Source: Bacteroidota bacterium (GTDB lineage Bacteria > Bacteroidota > Bacteroidia > AKYH767-A > JAHEYN01). Taken from it: DNA of 40,988 nt. A program made the translations under genes and the position numbers. This document shows positions 1 to 9,059 of the stretch, piece by piece. Each line of letters begins with the position of its first letter. The stretch's first letter is position 1. The stretch lies in the NCBI GenBank assembly GCA_023251555.1, contig JAHEYN010000008.1, positions 87,801-128,788 of the forward strand, given 5' to 3'. The notes beneath the pieces were generated by a model. It was not told the origin of the DNA. It ran no database searches and saw only the letters and a program-made list of their open reading frames with translations.

Positions 1-432
1 GCAAAAAGCAAAGTGGTGATACTGCTGACAGACGGGGTAAATAATTCCGGCTCTATTGCACCCCTTACCGCCGCAGAGATTGCGAAAACGTTCGGAATCA
101 GGGTGTACACAATCGGAGTGGGTACCCGCGGGTATGCTCCCTACCCCTTTAAAACACCCCTCGGTATCCAGTACCAGAATATGGAAGTACAGATAGACGA
201 AGCCTCTCTGACTGAAATCGCACGCCTCACCGGGGGGAAATATTTCAGAGCCACCAATAATAATAAACTCAAGGAAATCTATAAGGAAATTGATACCCTC
301 GAGAAAACAAAAATAGAAGTTACGGAGTTCAGGAAACATGCGGAAGAATTCCTGCCCATCGCACTGCTTGCCGGACTCATACTGTTTGCAGAAATTATCC
401 TTCGGCTTACCCTTTACAGAAGCATTCCCTGA
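1..432 (+). CDS. batA: BatA, von Willebrand factor A domain membrane protein (5' end outside window)
   Basis: The first base is already inside an open frame, so only the last 143 codons are present. The visible part holds the end of a VWA domain, including the late metal-site motif T-D-G (window bases 28-36), then a hydrophobic segment near the C-terminus (about bases 340-410) followed by a short basic tail. BatA proteins are inner-membrane VWA proteins of the Bat (Bacteroides aerotolerance) operon, thought to act with BatB as a periplasmic or membrane-associated complex. The stop codon shares one base with the batB ATG (TGATG), so the two are translationally coupled. The adjacent second VWA gene and the BatC-D-E order make the call firm. 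The first two MIDAS residues lie outside the window and cannot be checked. Confidence 0.93.
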   Translation, partial: AKSKVVILLTDGVNNSGSIAPLTAAEIAKTFGIRVYTIGVGTRGYAPYPFKTPLGIQYQNMEVQIDEASLTEIARLTGGKYFRATNNNKLKEIYKEIDTLEKTKIEVTEFRKHAEEFLPIALLAGLILFAEIILRLTLYRSIP

Positions 433-1469
433 TGCTCAGAATTGCACATACCGTATTCCTCTATGCACTACTTGCACTACCGGTATTTTCCTGCCTGTTT
501 GTGCTGATGAGGTTATGGAAGAAAAAGGCAATTAAATCATTGTCGGATCCTGATCTTTTTGAGAACCTCTCCCCGGGTTTTTCCCCGGCCAAACAGGTGC
601 TTAAATTTATTCTCGTATGCATTGCCTTTGCTTTCCTTGTCATCGGTATTGCCGACCCTCAGGTCGGAAGCAGGCTGGAGGAAGTAAAACGGAAAGGCAT
701 TGATATCATCATTGCCCTTGATGTTTCCAACAGCATGCAGGCAGAAGATATTAAGCCCAGCCGGCTCGAAAGGGCAAAGCAATCCATATCCAGGCTGGTG
801 GATAAACTTCAGAATGACAGGATCGGCATGATTGTGTTTGCCGGTGAAGCATACACCCAGCTGCCACTCACTACGGATTATGCTGCTGCAAAACTGTTTG
901 CTTCCACAATTGATTGCAACATGATCCCCGCTCAGGGGACCGCCATAGGAGCCGCTATAAACCTGGCCATCAACTCCTTCGGAACCGGAGATAAAAAATA
1001 TAAGGCACTAATCATCATTACCGATGGCGAAAATCATGAAGATGATGCCGCCGGAGCCGCCAGGGATGCCGCATCAAAAGGCATTATAATACATACTATC
1101 GGAATGGGCTCCCCCGAAGGGGCCCCTATCCCTGTTCTCCAGAACAACATCCCCGCCGGGTTCCGCAAAGACCCGGACGGAAATACCATCATCACGAAAC
1201 TTGATGAAACTATGTTGCAGCTTATCGCAGGCACAGCAGGAGGGAAATTCGTAAGAGCCAGCAACAGCGAAGATGGCCTCGAAATAATTCTGAAAGAAAT
1301 TAATAAAATGGAAAAAAAGGAACTCGGCAGCAAGGTCTTTACCGACTACGAAGACCGCTTCCAGTATTTTCTCGGCGCAGCTTTGTTATTTTTGCTTATC
1401 GAAATAATTATATCGGACCGTAAAATACGCTGGCTGTCCGGGACAAAATTATTCGGGGAAAAGAAATGA
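432..1469 (+). CDS. batB: BatB, von Willebrand factor A domain membrane protein
   Basis: A 345-residue protein with hydrophobic segments at about residues 8-27 and 57-74, a VWA domain, and a C-terminal hydrophobic segment near 313-328. The metal-ion-dependent adhesion site is complete: D-x-S-x-S at D97/S99/S101, T170 in a G-T-A-I-G motif, and D198 in T-D-G. VWA domains bind partner proteins through a divalent metal. BatB is the second VWA protein of the Bat operon, linked to oxygen tolerance in Bacteroides fragilis and to stress fitness in other bacteria; its molecular role is not settled. It starts on the last base of batA and overlaps batC by four bases (ATGA), so the genes are cotranscribed. 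Confidence 0.95.
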   Translation: MLRIAHTVFLYALLALPVFSCLFVLMRLWKKKAIKSLSDPDLFENLSPGFSPAKQVLKFILVCIAFAFLVIGIADPQVGSRLEEVKRKGIDIIIALDVSNSMQAEDIKPSRLERAKQSISRLVDKLQNDRIGMIVFAGEAYTQLPLTTDYAAAKLFASTIDCNMIPAQGTAIGAAINLAINSFGTGDKKYKALIIITDGENHEDDAAGAARDAASKGIIIHTIGMGSPEGAPIPVLQNNIPAGFRKDPDGNTIITKLDETMLQLIAGTAGGKFVRASNSEDGLEIILKEINKMEKKELGSKVFTDYEDRFQYFLGAALLFLLIEIIISDRKIRWLSGTKLFGEKK

Positions 1470-2242
1470 AAAACATGACTGCCTTATACCGGATCAAAAT
1501 ACCAGCACTCATAATCGCCTGGCTTGTATGCTTTTGTGCTTCTTCCTCCTTTTCCCAGACAGACAAAAAATATATCAGGGAAGGAAACAGCCAGTATGAA
1601 AAAGGAAAATACAGCGATGCGGAAATAAGCTACCGGAAGTCCCTTGAAAAAAATAAAGACCTCAGTGAAGGCGTTTTTAACCTCGGAGATGCCTTCTATA
1701 AACAGAAAAAATATGATGAATCCGCTGAACAGTTCAGGAATGTAATTGCAAAAACAAAAGATAAGGATCTGCTTGCCAAATCTTGGCATAACCTCGGGAA
1801 CTCCCTGCTGCAGTCGAAAAAATACCAGGAAAGTATTGACGCTTACAAAAATGCCCTGAAAAATCACCCGGATGATAAAGACTCCAGGTACAACCTTGCT
1901 TATGCACAGGCTATGCTGAAACAACAGCAACAGCAGCAAAATCAAAAGCAGGACAATAAAGACAACCAGAAGAAAGATGACAATAAGAACAACGGGGGCA
2001 GGGAGAATAAAAATCAGCAGGAAAAACAGGATCAGCAAAAAGAAAACAATAAAGGACAACAGCAGGATAAGGATAGGGATAAGAATAAAAATGAGCAACA
2101 GCCTGAAAAACCCAATCAGCAGAAAATATCAAAAGAGGATGCTCAGCGGATGCTCGATGCCATGAATAATCAGGAAAAAGAAAAGCAAAAGCAGCTGCAT
2201 AAAAAAGAAGGTGTCAAAATTAAAGTTGAAAAAGACTGGTAA
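1466..2242 (+). CDS. batC: BatC, TPR protein with Q/N/K-rich tail
   Basis: A 258-residue protein with a signal peptide or N-terminal anchor (residues about 9-31, ending S-F-S-Q), then three TPR-like repeats (about residues 33-150) with the usual G-N-x-x-Y and A-x-x-x-Y patterns. From about residue 150 to 220 the sequence is nearly all Q, N, K, D and E, a strongly biased region predicted to be disordered; the last 35 residues are again lysine-rich. BatC is known as a TPR component of the Bat operon that may bridge the VWA proteins. It overlaps batB by four bases and batD by one (TAATG). The long open frame on the opposite strand here is a shadow of the biased codons. Confidence 0.9.
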   Translation: MKNMTALYRIKIPALIIAWLVCFCASSSFSQTDKKYIREGNSQYEKGKYSDAEISYRKSLEKNKDLSEGVFNLGDAFYKQKKYDESAEQFRNVIAKTKDKDLLAKSWHNLGNSLLQSKKYQESIDAYKNALKNHPDDKDSRYNLAYAQAMLKQQQQQQNQKQDNKDNQKKDDNKNNGGRENKNQQEKQDQQKENNKGQQQDKDRDKNKNEQQPEKPNQQKISKEDAQRMLDAMNNQEKEKQKQLHKKEGVKIKVEKDW

Positions 2243-4113
2243 TGTCCGCATCCCGAAATACCTCCCCTTCAGCAACCTGGATATTTCAGGTTGCCGTTTT
2301 TTTTCTTTACTGTAATACCGGAGCGCATGCACAGGACCCCCGCTTTACTGCCAGCGCAGGTAAAACAAAGCTTGTACAGGGAGAACAGTTTGAAGTCACT
2401 TATACGATTGAAGAGCGGGGAAATAATTTCCGGCCCCCTGCCTTCCGTGATTTTAATATCCTGTCGGGACCTAACCAGTCAACAAGTATGCAGTTTATCA
2501 ACGGGAGTATGTCTCAGTCCGTATCATATTCATATGTGCTTCTCGCCTTTAAAGAAGGAACTTTCACACTCCCCCCCGCTTCAATAGAAGTAAACGGGAA
2601 AAAACTTTTTTCCAACTCCCTTGCAATAGAAGTTTCCAAAGGAAACTCCCGTCAAAACCAGGGCAATAATCAAAAAAACCCCAGCACACAGGACGAAGGA
2701 GACCTCAACACACAGATAGGAAATAATCTGCAAATCCGTGTCGCAGTGAATAAAACACATGTGGTAAGAGGAGAAGCCCTGGTTGCTACTTTCAGGCTGG
2801 TAACCAAGGTTAATCTGGTGAATTATGGCATCAGTAAAATGCCCTCCCTTTCAGGCTTCTGGAGCCAGGATATCGAAATGCCCAAACAACTTCAGCTTCA
2901 CCGCGAAACAATTGACGGGGTAACGTATAGCGTGGCAGACATCAGGAAAGTAGTACTCTTTCCCCAGCACAGCGGTACCCTCGAAATAGATCCCATGGAA
3001 GGAGAATTCGTGGTAAGAGCCGAAAAGAAAAGAAAAAGATCGAACGATCTCTTCGACCAGTTTTTTAATGACCCCTTCTTCGGAAATCCATTCGGCGGAT
3101 ACCAGGACGTAAACTTTAAAACATCAAGCAGCCCGCTTAAAATTGTTGTCTCCGACCTGCCCGGAAATGCCCCCCCATCTTTCAAAGGTGCCGTGGGAAA
3201 ATACACGATGGAATCCCATCTTGATAAATCTTCCGTCAAAACCAACGAACCAGTAAGCCTGAAGATAAAAATTTCAGGCAGCGGAAATCTTAAACTCCTT
3301 GAAAATCCACAGATCTTCTTCCCTCCTGATATTGAAAGCTATGACCCCAGGATCTCTGATAATATTTCCGTCTCGGCTGCAGGCGTGAATGGAAGCAGGA
3401 CCTTTGAGTACCTCCTCATACCCAGGCATGCAGGAGATTACAAAATAGCTCCGTTGGGATTTTCTTATTACGACACCGAAAAAAAACAATACCTCACTCT
3501 TACCTCTCCTGAATTTATCCTGAAAGTTGACAAAGGTGACGGAAGTGAATCTCCCGGAATTGTCAATGGCGTGAATAAAGAAGATCTCAAACTGCTTGGA
3601 AAAGATATCCGTTATATTAAAACAGGAATGATCCGGGAAAGACGAAAAGGAGACTTTTTTTATGGGTCCCCCGGCTTCTACGCAGCAATGGCCTCGCCCC
3701 CTGTTATGCTTACGATCTTCCTTCTTGCCTACCGGAAAAACCGGAAACTAAAAAGCAATATGGCAGCACTAAAAAGCAAGTGGGCTAACAGGATCGCCAG
3801 GAAAAGACTGGCTTCTGCGAAAAAATTCCTTGCACAGGATAAGAAAGAGCTTTTTTATGAAGAAATCTCCAAAGCGCTTTGGGGCTACCTGAGCGACCGG
3901 CTTAATATTCCCGTTTCCTCGCTTTCGAAAGAATCTGCCGTTGCCTGGCTGACAGAGAAAAATATTAATCCGGAAATGATAACAAAATTATCCGAAACTA
4001 TTGATGAGTGCGAATTCTCCCGTTTTGCACCGGGGGCCGAATCAGGGATGAATACTATGTACGCAAACACTATCGCACTGATCACAGGTATAGAAACAGG
4101 AATCAACAGTTAG
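2242..4113 (+). CDS. batD: BatD, oxygen tolerance membrane protein
   Basis: A 623-residue protein with a signal peptide (cleavage likely after A-H-A near residue 29), a long periplasmic part made of several beta-sandwich segments (to about 475), one transmembrane helix at about 478-497, and a lysine-rich cytoplasmic tail of about 125 residues. This is the standard BatD architecture. An internal insert around residues 253-290 is rich in F, N, D, P and G (F-F-N-D-P-F-F type), a feature I associate with Bacteroidota BatD proteins. Its position between batC (one-base overlap) and batE (10-base gap) supports the call. BatD probably presents a periplasmic scaffold to the BatA/BatB VWA domains; that role is inferred. 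Confidence 0.93.
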   Translation: MSASRNTSPSATWIFQVAVFFLYCNTGAHAQDPRFTASAGKTKLVQGEQFEVTYTIEERGNNFRPPAFRDFNILSGPNQSTSMQFINGSMSQSVSYSYVLLAFKEGTFTLPPASIEVNGKKLFSNSLAIEVSKGNSRQNQGNNQKNPSTQDEGDLNTQIGNNLQIRVAVNKTHVVRGEALVATFRLVTKVNLVNYGISKMPSLSGFWSQDIEMPKQLQLHRETIDGVTYSVADIRKVVLFPQHSGTLEIDPMEGEFVVRAEKKRKRSNDLFDQFFNDPFFGNPFGGYQDVNFKTSSSPLKIVVSDLPGNAPPSFKGAVGKYTMESHLDKSSVKTNEPVSLKIKISGSGNLKLLENPQIFFPPDIESYDPRISDNISVSAAGVNGSRTFEYLLIPRHAGDYKIAPLGFSYYDTEKKQYLTLTSPEFILKVDKGDGSESPGIVNGVNKEDLKLLGKDIRYIKTGMIRERRKGDFFYGSPGFYAAMASPPVMLTIFLLAYRKNRKLKSNMAALKSKWANRIARKRLASAKKFLAQDKKELFYEEISKALWGYLSDRLNIPVSSLSKESAVAWLTEKNINPEMITKLSETIDECEFSRFAPGAESGMNTMYANTIALITGIETGINS

Positions 4114-4123
4114 CTATTGGGTT

Positions 4124-4885
4124 ATGAAAGCATTAAAAATTATCCTGGTATTATCCCTCCTTCCCCTGTTTCAGCGGGCCTCGGCAGAGGATATAAATAT
4201 CCTTTTCCGAAAAGGAAATGACTTTTATAAAAAACAGGAATACGACAGCGCAGTTAAATCTTACGGGCAGATTCTTGCGGAAGGATACGAAACACCGGAA
4301 GTATACTTTAACATTGGTAATGCCTATTATAGAAAAAATAATATTGTCCGGTCAATCCTGTTTTATGAAAGGGCAAAAAAATTGTCTTCAGGTGATGAAG
4401 ATATTCATTTTAACCTCCGCCTCGCAAATCTTAATGTGATCGATAAAATTGAAAGTATCCCGCAATTGTTTTATAAACGATGGTGGACCGGTTTTATGTC
4501 TGTTGTGTCTGCAGATGGATGGGCTCTGCTTTCTGTTACAGCATGCCTGCTTGCAGCAATATCTGCCATCTTCTTTGCCCTTTCTGTTTCCCCGCCCTCA
4601 AAGCGCTTTTTTTTCTTCTCGGGAATTCTCCTGCTCTTTATTGTAGCTCTCTCCTGGATATGTGCACAAAACATGCACAATGAGTTGGTACTGAACAAAC
4701 AGGCCGTCATTGTCTCCCCGAGCGTTTATGTAAAAAGCTCCCCCGACATCAAGGGAACCGATCTCTTTATCCTCCACGAAGGAGTGAAGGTAGATGTGAT
4801 CGATCAGGTTGGTGATTGGCAGAAAATAAAACTGGGCAACGGTAATGAAGGGTGGGCAGAAGCAAATGCGATGGAAGCAATATGA
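4124..4885 (+). CDS. batE: BatE, TPR and SH3-like membrane protein
   Basis: A 253-residue protein: signal peptide (about 1-21, ending R-A-S-A), TPR-like repeats (about 25-105), two transmembrane helices (about 127-150 and 160-185), then a bacterial SH3-like domain (about 190-250) with the pattern V-x-x-V-Y-V-K-S-S-P and a closing G-N-E-G-W-A. TPR, two helices and SH3b in this order match BatE. It lies 10 bases after batD and is the last bat gene of the unit. SH3b domains usually bind peptidoglycan or peptides, which suggests the Bat complex touches the cell wall; that is inference. Confidence 0.9.
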   Translation: MKALKIILVLSLLPLFQRASAEDINILFRKGNDFYKKQEYDSAVKSYGQILAEGYETPEVYFNIGNAYYRKNNIVRSILFYERAKKLSSGDEDIHFNLRLANLNVIDKIESIPQLFYKRWWTGFMSVVSADGWALLSVTACLLAAISAIFFALSVSPPSKRFFFFSGILLLFIVALSWICAQNMHNELVLNKQAVIVSPSVYVKSSPDIKGTDLFILHEGVKVDVIDQVGDWQKIKLGNGNEGWAEANAMEAI

Positions 4886-4900
4886 ATATTTGCACACACC

Positions 4901-5395
4901 ATGACTAAAGTGGGGCTTTTGTCCGATACCCATGGGTTCCTTGATCCCCGCCTGGAGGAACATTTTAAAAATTGTGACGAGATCTGGCATGCCGGAGACT
5001 TCGGAAACATCAGCATCTCTCAGCAGTTATCAGCACTCAAGCCACTCAGGGGAGTGTATGGTAATATTGACGGGCAGGATATACGTAAAATCCACCCGCT
5101 TCACCTCCGCTTCAACTGCGAAGAACTACAAGTCTGGATTACGCACATAGGCGGGTTCCCGGGAAAATATCATCCATCTGTCCGCCGGGAACTTCAAAAC
5201 AATCCCCCCGGACTTTTCATCTGCGGCCATTCACACATCCTGAAGATTATCCACGATAAACAATTTAACCTGATCCATATCAACCCGGGAGCGGCTGGCA
5301 AAGAAGGCTTCCACCAGGTACGTACCGCCGTCAGGTTTGCCGTGGAAAAAACGAAAATACGGGATCTGGAAATTATTGAACTTGGCACAAGATAA
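4901..5395 (+). CDS. YfcE/MJ0936-type metallophosphoesterase
   Basis: A 164-residue calcineurin-like phosphoesterase with all the metal-site motifs in order: D9-x-H11, G-D33, G-N55-x-D57, H82 and G-H110-x-H112. This short form matches the YfcE/MJ0936 family of manganese- or nickel-dependent phosphodiesterases, which act on cyclic or bis-aryl phosphates in vitro; the natural substrate is generally unknown. It begins 15 bases after batE on the same strand and probably rides on the bat transcript, although a functional link to aerotolerance is not shown. There is no signal peptide, so it should be cytoplasmic. Confidence 0.92.
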   Translation: MTKVGLLSDTHGFLDPRLEEHFKNCDEIWHAGDFGNISISQQLSALKPLRGVYGNIDGQDIRKIHPLHLRFNCEELQVWITHIGGFPGKYHPSVRRELQNNPPGLFICGHSHILKIIHDKQFNLIHINPGAAGKEGFHQVRTAVRFAVEKTKIRDLEIIELGTR

Positions 5396-5411
5396 GTACC
5401 AGGATGTAAAA

Positions 5412-5443
5412 TTTGCACAATTCAAATATATGTCCTATCCTTG
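5412..5443 (+). promoter_or_regulatory. possible Bacteroidota-type promoter for rho
   Basis: TTTG at 5412-5415 is followed after 20 bases by TATCCTTG at 5436-5443, one mismatch from the Bacteroidota -7 consensus TAnnTTTG. If used, the rho leader would be about 200 bases, long enough for autoregulation. The leader holds a weak hairpin (GCCCT 5458-5462 paired with AGGGC 5473-5477). Nothing closer to the rho ATG matches better. This is a pattern match only. Confidence 0.3.
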
Positions 5444-5653
5444 CATCGGAAACCCCTGCCCTGTTTTACTGAAGGGCCAAAAAATCAGCAAATTATTGTT
5501 TATCATATTTTTCTCTCCCGTTCTTTTGTAGTTACCTGCTGCATATTCTAAAGAAAAAATTTTATAAAACAAACTTCTTCCCTTTCCCGTGTTACTTATT
5601 CCAGCGTACATTAATTATTATATTAATTTAAATCAAACTAAACCTGTTTCTCT

Positions 5654-7267
5654 ATGTATGACATTTTAGAGCTGAATGAAAAACTCGTTTCCGAGTTAAA
5701 AGATATTGCCCGTGAACTGAATGTTCCGGATTATGAAAACCTGCGCAAACAGGATCTCATTTATAAAATTCTTGATGCCCAGGCAGCAAATCCTGAACTC
5801 GTGAAAGAAAAAAAACAATCAGCTTCCCACACCCGCCAGGCTGATGTGCCTTCTAATTATTCCGCAGAAGACAATAAACCGAAACGGAAAAGAATCAGCC
5901 CCAAAGGAGATGAGCCCGCAGAAAGTTCCTCCCCCGCCCCCTCCCCTCTGCCTCCCTTCGAATCAATAGACCAGTCCGCAGACATAACAGAACCCGCAGC
6001 CCGTCTGTTTACTTATGAAAAAGAAACTCCCGCTCCGGCTGCGCCACCAGACTCCCCTTCAGAACCCAAGGATCTTTTCCCGGAAAGCTACGAACCGGAA
6101 ATGGCAAGATATGACAGGAAACCCAAAATTCCGGCCGACAATGGCTATGACTTCGACAACCTGATTATGAGCGAAGGCGTGCTCGAAATTATGCCAGATG
6201 GCTACGGCTTTATGCGCTCTTCCGACTATAACTACCTCAGCTCTCCTGATGATATCTACCTTTCCCAGTCCCAGGTGAAACTCTTCGGGCTTAAAACCGG
6301 CGATACTGTTAAAGGTGCAATACGGCCCCCAAGAGAAGGAGAAAAATATTATCCCCTCGTAAAAGTTGATCTTATCAACGGACAGGAGCCCGCCGTTGTT
6401 CGTGACCGCGTACCTTTTGAACACCTGACTCCCCTCTTCCCCTTCGAAAAGATAAACCTTGTGGGGAAAAATACCACTCTCTCTACAAGAATTATTGACA
6501 TGTTCACCCCTATCGGGAAAGGACAGCGCGGACTTATCGTCGCTCAGCCTAAAACAGGTAAAACCGTGCTGCTTAAAGATATTGCCAATGCAATAGCGGC
6601 AAATCACCCCGAAATATACCTGATTATCTTGCTCATTGACGAACGGCCTGAAGAGGTTACAGATATGGCACGCAATGTAAAAGCCGAAGTGATCTCCTCC
6701 ACCTTCGACGAACCCGCAGAGCGCCATGTAAAAATCACCAATATCGTACTTGAAAAAGCTAAAAGAATGGTGGAATGCGGGCATGACGTTGTAATTCTGC
6801 TCGACTCTATCACACGCCTCGCACGGGCTTTCAATACCGTCGCCCCCACTTCAGGAAAAGTACTCTCCGGAGGCGTTGACTCTAACGCCCTTCATAAGCC
6901 CAAACGCTTTTTCGGGTCAGCAAGAAAAATTGAAAAAGGAGGATCTCTTACTATCCTTGCTACCGCACTGATAGACACAGGATCTAAAATGGATGAGGTT
7001 ATCTTTGAAGAATTCAAAGGAACCGGTAACATGGAGCTCCAGCTGGACAGGAAGCTTTCAAACAAAAGAATCTATCCCGCTATTGATATCGTTGCCTCAA
7101 GCACAAGAAGAGATGACCTGCTGCTGGAGAAGGATATTCTTCAGAAAATATGGATACTCCGTAACCACCTCGCTGATATGAATCCCCTTGAAGCGATGCA
7201 GTTTTTGCTTGAAAGAATGAAAGGAACCAAAACAAATGAAGAGTTCCTGATTTCTATGAACGGATAA
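5654..7267 (+). CDS. rho: transcription termination factor Rho with disordered insert
   Basis: A 537-residue Rho, against about 420 for Escherichia coli. Residues 1-45 are the Rho_N helical domain. Residues about 47-165 are an extra region rich in P, S, E, K and D with little hydrophobic content, so probably disordered. The cold-shock RNA-binding domain follows (about 172-245), then the RecA-like ATPase: Walker A near 298-305 (Q-P-K-T-G-K-T-V), a D-E-R-P-E-E motif at 329-334, and Walker B near 379-384 (V-V-I-L-L-D). The C-terminus ends [10 protein letters not shown], as usual. Rho is a hexameric RNA helicase that ends transcription. A comparable insert in Bacteroides thetaiotaomicron Rho has been reported to drive phase separation. 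The gene stands alone, convergent with the asparaginase gene 15 bases away. Confidence 0.98.
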   Translation: MYDILELNEKLVSELKDIARELNVPDYENLRKQDLIYKILDAQAANPELVKEKKQSASHTRQADVPSNYSAEDNKPKRKRISPKGDEPAESSSPAPSPLPPFESIDQSADITEPAARLFTYEKETPAPAAPPDSPSEPKDLFPESYEPEMARYDRKPKIPADNGYDFDNLIMSEGVLEIMPDGYGFMRSSDYNYLSSPDDIYLSQSQVKLFGLKTGDTVKGAIRPPREGEKYYPLVKVDLINGQEPAVVRDRVPFEHLTPLFPFEKINLVGKNTTLSTRIIDMFTPIGKGQRGLIVAQPKTGKTVLLKDIANAIAANHPEIYLIILLIDERPEEVTDMARNVKAEVISSTFDEPAERHVKITNIVLEKAKRMVECGHDVVILLDSITRLARAFNTVAPTSGKVLSGGVDSNALHKPKRFFGSARKIEKGGSLTILATALIDTGSKMDEVIFEEFKGTGNMELQLDRKLSNKRIYPAIDIVASSTRRDDLLLEKDILQKIWILRNHLADMNPLEAMQFLLERMKGTKTNEEFLISMNG

Positions 7268-7282
7268 AAAACCTCTCTGGCC

Positions 7283-8230
7283 TCAATCCTGATATATGGC
7301 CGTGTTTATTTTCCCGTCCTCCCGGACAAACCCCCGGTACATGCCGCTTGTATTGAAGACAAGCGCAATTTTACCTGCAGCATCCACACCAATAACCCCC
7401 CCCTGGCCGCCTGCATCTCTTAATTTCTTCATCACTACCTCGTTGCAGGCAGTATCCAGGCTCACCTTCCCGTACTGCATCTGCGCAGCTATATCATAAG
7501 CCGCTACAGCCCTTATGAAATACTCTCCGTGCCCTGTACAGGATATCGCACAGGTCTTATTGCTGGCATAGGTACCCGCCCCTATAATGGGTGAATCCCC
7601 TATCCTGCCATACTTCTTATTGGTCATACCCCCGGTAGATGTTGCAGCAGCAAGGTTTCCATGTTGATCGAGCGCTACAGCACCGACAGTGCCAAATTTA
7701 TCATCACTGAATTCAAGGCTGAAAGGATTAATGTTATCTCCCTGCACCGCTCCTGCATTTTTCACCGCCTCAAGCTGCTTCAGTCTCGCATCATTATAAA
7801 AATAGGAAGCCGGTACCATTTCAATACCATGCTCCCCCGCAAACAACTCCGCACCCTCGCTGCTTAACATCACATGACGAGAATGCTCCATGACTTTACG
7901 TGCAGCAGTAATTGGATTCTTTACCAGATGCAAACCGGCTACGGAACCTGCCTTTAAGGTGCTTCCATCCATGATGGCTGCATCCATCTCCTGACGGCCG
8001 TCACTGGTATAAACAGAACCCCTCCCGGCATTGAACAGAGGGCAATCCTCCATCGCCATCACAACCTGCTCCACGGCATCAACGCTGCTGCCCCCGCTGC
8101 TTAAAATATTATAACCCCGCAGCAATGCCTCCGCAAGAGCCTCTTTATATTCACACTCCCTCTGCACACTCATTTTTCCTCTGACAATAGAGCCTGCTCC
8201 CCCGTGTATAATCAGCACAAATGAAGCCAT
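7283..8230 (-). CDS. isoaspartyl peptidase / L-asparaginase (Ntn hydrolase)
   Basis: A 315-residue plant-type asparaginase of the threonine-aspartase family. The proenzyme is cut before the nucleophile threonine, here T181 in F-G-T-V-G-A-V-A-L-D, giving alpha and beta subunits. The following T-S-T-G-G-M-T-N-K and R-I-G-D-S-P-I-I-G-A-G motifs are family hallmarks of the substrate pocket. The N-terminal I-H-G-G-A-G motif is also present. These enzymes hydrolyse beta-aspartyl dipeptides and asparagine. Many Bacteroidota homologues are exported, but this one starts directly at the mature-type sequence with no signal peptide, so it is predicted cytoplasmic. It is divergent from the methyltransferase gene with only 28 bases between starts, so their promoters must overlap or lie inside the genes. 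Confidence 0.95.
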   Translation of the reverse strand: MASFVLIIHGGAGSIVRGKMSVQRECEYKEALAEALLRGYNILSSGGSSVDAVEQVVMAMEDCPLFNAGRGSVYTSDGRQEMDAAIMDGSTLKAGSVAGLHLVKNPITAARKVMEHSRHVMLSSEGAELFAGEHGIEMVPASYFYNDARLKQLEAVKNAGAVQGDNINPFSLEFSDDKFGTVGAVALDQHGNLAAATSTGGMTNKKYGRIGDSPIIGAGTYASNKTCAISCTGHGEYFIRAVAAYDIAAQMQYGKVSLDTACNEVVMKKLRDAGGQGGVIGVDAAGKIALVFNTSGMYRGFVREDGKINTAIYQD

Positions 8231-8258
8231 CCGTTTAAGTATTAAGTATTATTTTAGC

Positions 8259-9047
8259 ATGATGAAACAACTCTCTTTTCTTTTCAAATATATTAAATAT
8301 ATCGTCCGCGCCCAAGGCAGGAAAGCTGCAGGGAATCAGTTTACAGCAAATCTCTTTACCAACATTCTGAAGGACCGGAAACAATATCCTGCATACAGCG
8401 TTATTGATGAATCCCGCACAAATTTTCTGACTTCTGAAGAATATCTTGATGTCATTGATTACGGAGCCGGCCCTGTTTCCGGAATGAAAAAAAAACGGGC
8501 AGTTAAAGCTATCGCCTTGAGTTCAGGAAAATCTATGAAATATACCCGCCTTCTGTTTCGCCTGGTCCATTTCTTCCGCCCTGCCAATATTATTGAACTG
8601 GGAACTTCTCTCGGCATAACAACTATAGCTTTTGCAGAAGCAAATCCATCTGCCAGCATTACAACCCTGGAAGGATGCCCTGCAACAGGCAGCCTGGCAA
8701 AGGCAAACTTTGAAACCCATAACCATAACAATATTCGCCTGATTACCGGACGCTTCGATGAAACTTTGCCGGAAATCCTCAAAACCGCACCCCGGCTTGA
8801 TTTGGTATTCTTCGACGGCAATCACAGAAAAGATCCTACCATCAGGTATTTTAACCTGTGCCTTCCCTTTGCCCATGAGAATTCAGTTTTTATTTTTGAT
8901 GACATCCACTGGTCAAAGGAAATGGAAGATGCCTGGAATATAATCAGGAACACACCCTCTGTTTCTCTTACTGTTGATTTGTTTTTCCTGGGACTGGTAT
9001 TCTTCAGAAAAGACCTTCCCTCTCAATCCCTCATCCTGCGTTTTTAG
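8259..9047 (+). CDS. class I SAM-dependent methyltransferase (O-methyltransferase-like)
   Basis: A 262-residue protein with a Rossmann methyltransferase core from about residue 105: motif I I-E-L-G-T-S-L-G-I-T-T (SAM binding), an acidic residue in T-L-E-G at the end of strand 2, and D-L-V-F-F-D-G-N-H at strand 4, as in the Methyltransf_24/O-methyltransferase group. The first 100 residues are basic and helical. The substrate is not predictable from sequence; small phenolic or polyprenyl substrates are typical for the wider family. An ABC ATPase gene starts 12 bases downstream, so they are probably cotranscribed. A second ATG lies at 8262, so the start may be one codon later. Confidence 0.82.
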   Translation: MMKQLSFLFKYIKYIVRAQGRKAAGNQFTANLFTNILKDRKQYPAYSVIDESRTNFLTSEEYLDVIDYGAGPVSGMKKKRAVKAIALSSGKSMKYTRLLFRLVHFFRPANIIELGTSLGITTIAFAEANPSASITTLEGCPATGSLAKANFETHNHNNIRLITGRFDETLPEILKTAPRLDLVFFDGNHRKDPTIRYFNLCLPFAHENSVFIFDDIHWSKEMEDAWNIIRNTPSVSLTVDLFFLGLVFFRKDLPSQSLILRF

Positions 9048-9059
9048 TAACTTTACCTT

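Noticed and set aside
1484-2098. A long open frame (204 codons) opposite batC, rich in L, I, F and V
   Set aside because: It is the mirror of the A-rich, lysine and glutamine codons of batC; it has no independent start context and no recognisable domain.
6059-6784. A 241-codon open frame opposite rho
   Set aside because: It lies wholly inside the well-supported rho gene and its translation matches no family I recognise.
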